From positions 1 through 9,719 of the forward strand of contig CAMKFY010000033.1 in assembly GCA_946411985.1 (NCBI GenBank): 9,719 nucleotides of DNA, read 5' to 3'. This document shows, piece by piece, positions 7,128 through 9,719 of the stretch. The stretch comes from an uncultured Clostridiaceae bacterium (lineage in GTDB: Bacteria; Bacillota; Clostridia; Oscillospirales; Ruminococcaceae). The position numbers were made by a program, and so were the translations under genes. The notes under the pieces are model-generated. The model was not told the DNA's origin, ran no database searches, and worked only from the letters and a program-made list of their open reading frames with translations. Each line of letters starts with the position of its first letter. The first letter of the stretch is position 1.

Positions 7128-8747
7128 TTAACATTCATTTAAAATTTTAAGATAATTATCAAAATTTAAGAAGCTTTTTGGTGATAGAATAATATCTTCT
7201 TTCTCAAATATATTGCCTAAAGATATTAAATAAGCTAATTTTTTAAATTTTGAGTCTATAGAAGATTGATAAAAAAAGTCAAAAAGATTTTCAACAGCTG
7301 AGTCATATTGCTTTTTATAATCTTCAAAATCTCCGAAAATTTCCTCATAATATGGATATCTTTTTTCTTTCCAAAAAAAATCTCCCCACTCGTCCAAATA
7401 TGAAAAACTACCATATCTATCACCAATTGGATGAATTTCACAACTATGAACATGTTCGTTATATTTTTGTTCATCAAACTTTCTAAATATATTTCCCATA
7501 TTTTTAAACGTCAATTTACATCTCTCGCCAACTCGTTCCTCAAAACAATGACCAAATTCTTCTATATTAAAGTTATCTTCAATTATTTTTTCTATTTCTT
7601 TTGCATAATATTGCGAGCTAACACAACCATACCCGTCTGAAAATTCTGAGCTTTTCACGAAAACATTATTAAACAAATCATCTTCCATCTTTTTAACCGA
7701 AACCAAAGCACTACACATAACATGTGACACGAATATATTAACAAATTGAACAAAAAAAGGAAATTTTTGATATTTTATATAATAATCACGCAAAGAAGGT
7801 TCTACATTATCTTTAACTTTAAATTTCCCTTTATCTCTATATAAATATAATTTTTTATATCGTTCAGCACAATCATTACAATGCTTATTATATAACTTTT
7901 TATAAAATTCTTTCAATTTTTTATTGCCCGATGATGTACATTCATTATACCATACAGGGTCTGCAAAGTAATTGGAAAGCTTAAAATATCCGCCTGAATA
8001 ATTTTGAAATTTAATATTTAATTCTGAATAAAAGCTCATTAACGCACAAAAATAACAACCATCACGTAATCGTAATCTATTACAATGATCACCAATACCA
8101 TTCACACACACACCTGGTCTTTCTTCGTATCCAGATATTCCACTAATTAAATTAACCTCATTACCTAAAAAATATGCACTATCATCAAAGAATCTAAGAA
8201 GACAATTTCTTTTATCTCTGCAAAAAGGAATGTAATTCTTCCAAAAATTAACGACTTTATGGCAAACGCGAGCAACATTAGAAGCATCAGACACAAATTT
8301 TGAAATTAATTTATATTCAAGCCATTCACGAGCCTTATTCAAAGAATCTTTATAAACACCTTTAACCTCATCAATATTTTTAATTGGCTTTAAATTGTAT
8401 TCTTTAACAATTTCGGCGCAATCTATATCTGAAATAAGAGCATTATATTCACTTAACAACTTCTCTTTGAAATTATTAAGCCAAACTTCATATTGCCTAA
8501 CATCAACTTTAAAATACTCCTGCAAATTTCCATCATAATTACTATTACGGTATAAAATATTGTCTCCATCTAAATATTTTGCAACAATATTCTCGTCTTT
8601 TTTATCTATAATAATATTACTATTTCCACCCGCTTTGCTATTGTCCATTGTGCTTTCTTCCATGGCGCAAACGCCACAAACTAATAAAAAATTTAACACT
8701 ACTCCAACTAAACCTATTCTTACAATTTTTAATACCCTTGTTAACAT
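7128..8747 (-). CDS. Unrecognised secreted cysteine-rich protein
   Basis: I recognise no family for this 539-aa product. It begins with a classical signal peptide: basic residues (Arg4, Lys7, Arg10), a hydrophobic core at 11-26 and a plausible signal peptidase I site after VCA (28). LLVC is a poor lipobox, so a lipoprotein is unlikely. The mature part of about 511 residues has no membrane segment, cell-wall sorting signal or repeat, and is rich in Lys, Phe, Tyr, Asn and Asp. It holds 17 cysteines: 110, 162, 176, 182, 214, 222, 231, 234, 270, 290, 293, 345, 375, 401, 410, 436 and the last residue, 539. Two are CxxC pairs (231/234, 290/293). Cys-His or His-Cys neighbours occur at 162/163, 221/222, 289/290 and 400/401. 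This suggests disulfides or bound metal outside the cell; no CxxCH haem site is present. Start: ATG at 8747 with AAGGAG 5 bases upstream. It is a single gene with its own promoter, and its glycine codons differ from those of its neighbour. Confidence 0.85.
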   Translation of the reverse strand: MLTRVLKIVRIGLVGVVLNFLLVCGVCAMEESTMDNSKAGGNSNIIIDKKDENIVAKYLDGDNILYRNSNYDGNLQEYFKVDVRQYEVWLNNFKEKLLSEYNALISDIDCAEIVKEYNLKPIKNIDEVKGVYKDSLNKAREWLEYKLISKFVSDASNVARVCHKVVNFWKNYIPFCRDKRNCLLRFFDDSAYFLGNEVNLISGISGYEERPGVCVNGIGDHCNRLRLRDGCYFCALMSFYSELNIKFQNYSGGYFKLSNYFADPVWYNECTSSGNKKLKEFYKKLYNKHCNDCAERYKKLYLYRDKGKFKVKDNVEPSLRDYYIKYQKFPFFVQFVNIFVSHVMCSALVSVKKMEDDLFNNVFVKSSEFSDGYGCVSSQYYAKEIEKIIEDNFNIEEFGHCFEERVGERCKLTFKNMGNIFRKFDEQKYNEHVHSCEIHPIGDRYGSFSYLDEWGDFFWKEKRYPYYEEIFGDFEDYKKQYDSAVENLFDFFYQSSIDSKFKKLAYLISLGNIFEKEDIILSPKSFLNFDNYLKILNEC

Positions 8748-8828
8748 AAAATCTCCTTAAAATTTTATACCTCTAAAATAATTAACACTCCAACAATGCA
8801 TATTGCACACTGCATGCGCCGCCCGTTA

Positions 8829-8857
8829 ATTTTACATAAAATTAAAAATATTGTCAA
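8829..8857 (-). promoter_or_regulatory. Strong promoter of the cysteine-rich secreted protein gene
   Basis: Read on the minus strand: perfect TTGACA (8852-8857), 17-base spacer, TAAAAT (8829-8834, 5 of 6). Transcription would start near 8822, giving a leader of about 75 bases. The first part of the leader is unusually GC-rich for this window and can fold weakly. Confidence 0.75.
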
Positions 8858-8884
8858 ATATCGGAAAATAAAACGGCTCTTAAA

Positions 8885-8931
8885 GCAATATTTTTAATTT
8901 TATTCAAATAAAAACGAAATTTAAAAATTGC
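8885..8931. repeat. Imperfect inverted repeat between the divergent promoters
   Basis: GCAAT plus TTTTAA at 8885-8897 is mirrored by TTAAAAATTGC at 8921-8931, with a two-base bulge in the left arm. It ends two bases before the -35 box of htpG. Most of it is A and T, so chance is possible. Confidence 0.3.
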
Positions 8932-8933
8932 TA

Positions 8934-8962
8934 TTGATTTTCATTAAACTTTATTCTATACT
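8934..8962 (+). promoter_or_regulatory. Sigma-A-type promoter of htpG
   Basis: TTGATT (8934-8939), 17-base spacer, TATACT (8957-8962). Transcription would begin near 8969, just ahead of the CIRCE element. A second TATACT follows directly at 8963-8968 but lacks a good -35. The match to the housekeeping consensus, with an operator downstream, is the layout usual for HrcA-controlled genes. Confidence 0.7.
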
Positions 8963-8976
8963 TATACTATATTAAT

Positions 8977-9003
8977 TTAGCGTTCATGTATTAAGAGTGC
9001 TAA
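8977..9003 (+). promoter_or_regulatory. CIRCE element, HrcA operator, upstream of htpG
   Basis: Left half TTAGCGTTC (8977-8985), 9-base spacer, right half GAGTGCTAA (8995-9003). The consensus is TTAGCACTC, N9, GAGTGCTAA. The right half is perfect, the left half differs at two adjacent positions, and the spacer is exactly 9. It lies just after the predicted transcription start, where bound HrcA repressor would block transcription until heat stress. Both left-half changes still pair in RNA as G-U, so the transcript hairpin is kept. Confidence 0.9.
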
Positions 9004-9029
9004 AATATATTGAAGAGGTGACTTTAAAA

Positions 9030-9719
9030 TTGCAAAAGAAAGAATTTAAAGCGGAGTCTAAAAGATTATTAGATTTAATGATTAACTCTATATATACAAA
9101 CAAGGAAATTTTTCTACGAGAGCTTTTATCTAACGCAAACGATGCTATAGATAAGTTGCACTTTAAATCTTTAACAGACACTAAAATTGAAAGTGATTAC
9201 TCAATAAATATAGAACTAGATAAAGAAAATAGGATAATTAAAATAATAGACAACGGCATAGGCATGACTAAAGAAGAGCTAGAAAATAATCTTGGTACGA
9301 TAGCAAAAAGTGGTTCTTTAGATTTTAAAGAAAAAAATGCAAAGGATAATAACATAATAGGGCAATTTGGCGTAGGGTTCTACTCGGCTTTTATGGTGGC
9401 TGAAAATGTTACAGTGCTATCTAGGGCGTACGGCAGCAACAATGCCTATATTTGGGAATCTGCTGGGGTGGATGGATACACCATAAGTGAAGCTACAAGA
9501 GACAATATAGGCACAACAATAACGCTTAAAGTTAAAAAAGATGACGACAATAACAGCTACAGCGAATTTTTGGAAGAATATAATATAAAAATGCTTGTTA
9601 AGAAATATTCAGACTATTTGAGTTACCCTATAAAAATGCAATGCGAACACACAAGAAAAAAAGATGGCGCAAAGCCTGACGATAAAGATGCATATGAAAC
9701 ATATAAAACATTAGACACA
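9030..9719 (+). CDS. htpG: Chaperone HtpG (bacterial Hsp90), N-terminal part, cut by the window end
   Basis: The first 230 codons of a protein usually about 620-640 aa long; the frame is still open at the last base. This is the GHKL-type ATPase domain of the cytosolic dimeric Hsp90 chaperone, which helps fold and protect client proteins. Motifs: ELLSNANDAID (31-41, with Glu31 and Asn35 expected at the ATP/magnesium site), DNGIGMT (74-80, Asp74 contacting adenine), GTIAKSG (89-95), the glycine-rich lid segment GQFGVGFYSAFMVA (111-124) and GTTITL (161-166). The start is a TTG at 9030, preceded by GAGGTG (9015-9020) with 9 bases between. The resulting N-terminus closely follows that of Bacillus HtpG from memory, and no in-frame ATG lies nearby. 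An in-frame GTG at 9018 lies within the Shine-Dalgarno. A housekeeping promoter and a CIRCE element precede it, implying heat-inducible control by HrcA. Confidence 0.95.
   Translation, partial: MQKKEFKAESKRLLDLMINSIYTNKEIFLRELLSNANDAIDKLHFKSLTDTKIESDYSINIELDKENRIIKIIDNGIGMTKEELENNLGTIAKSGSLDFKEKNAKDNNIIGQFGVGFYSAFMVAENVTVLSRAYGSNNAYIWESAGVDGYTISEATRDNIGTTITLKVKKDDDNNSYSEFLEEYNIKMLVKKYSDYLSYPIKMQCEHTRKKDGAKPDDKDAYETYKTLDT

Noticed and set aside
7125..7153. ATCTTAA/TTAAGAT inverted repeat overlapping the stop codon of the orphan
   Set aside because: Only 7 bp, almost all A and T, with a 15-base loop and no following T-run; not a credible terminator.
7978..8060. CxxC pair in the orphan (Cys231-Cys234) considered as a haem c or thioredoxin-like site
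   Set aside because: There is no histidine after the second cysteine as needed for haem c, and no thioredoxin-fold context around it that I could recognise.

Overview
The window is AT-rich DNA that reads best as an anaerobic, low-GC Gram-positive bacterium (Bacillota, probably Clostridia). Three things support this: a full-length pyruvate:ferredoxin oxidoreductase, an HtpG N-terminus that closely follows the Bacillus form as I remember it, and a CIRCE heat-shock operator. Strong Shine-Dalgarno sequences and TTGACA/TATAAT-type promoters fit the same picture. I cannot name the species. No rRNA, tRNA, CRISPR array, insertion sequence or phage gene was seen.

Layout. At 131-1057 (+) lies a membrane-anchored family 2 glycosyltransferase of the polyprenyl-phosphate sugar synthase type. 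At 1207-2952 (+) lies a complete ABC exporter half-transporter with its own promoter, which sits inside a longer open frame and so fixes the start codon. The convergent gap 2953-3271 holds a hairpin terminator best suited to the opposite-strand gene. At 3272-6784 (-) lies a complete pyruvate:ferredoxin oxidoreductase of 1170 aa with all cluster and thiamine-diphosphate motifs. At 7128-8747 (-) lies an unrecognised 539-aa protein with a signal peptide and 17 cysteines in the mature part. At 9030 (+) htpG (Hsp90) begins with a TTG codon and runs off the window after 230 codons. Its leader carries a CIRCE element. Between the last two genes are two back-to-back promoters.

How the genes fit together. 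The PFOR is central fermentative metabolism, HtpG is protein quality control, and the first two genes look like cell-envelope functions (lipid-linked sugar synthesis and export of a lipid or other substrate). No single pathway joins them. The cysteine-rich secreted protein is the real unknown: its glycine codon use differs strongly from that of its neighbour, and it has its own strong promoter. I see no convincing multi-gene novel system. The two items most worth following are this orphan and the CIRCE control of htpG.
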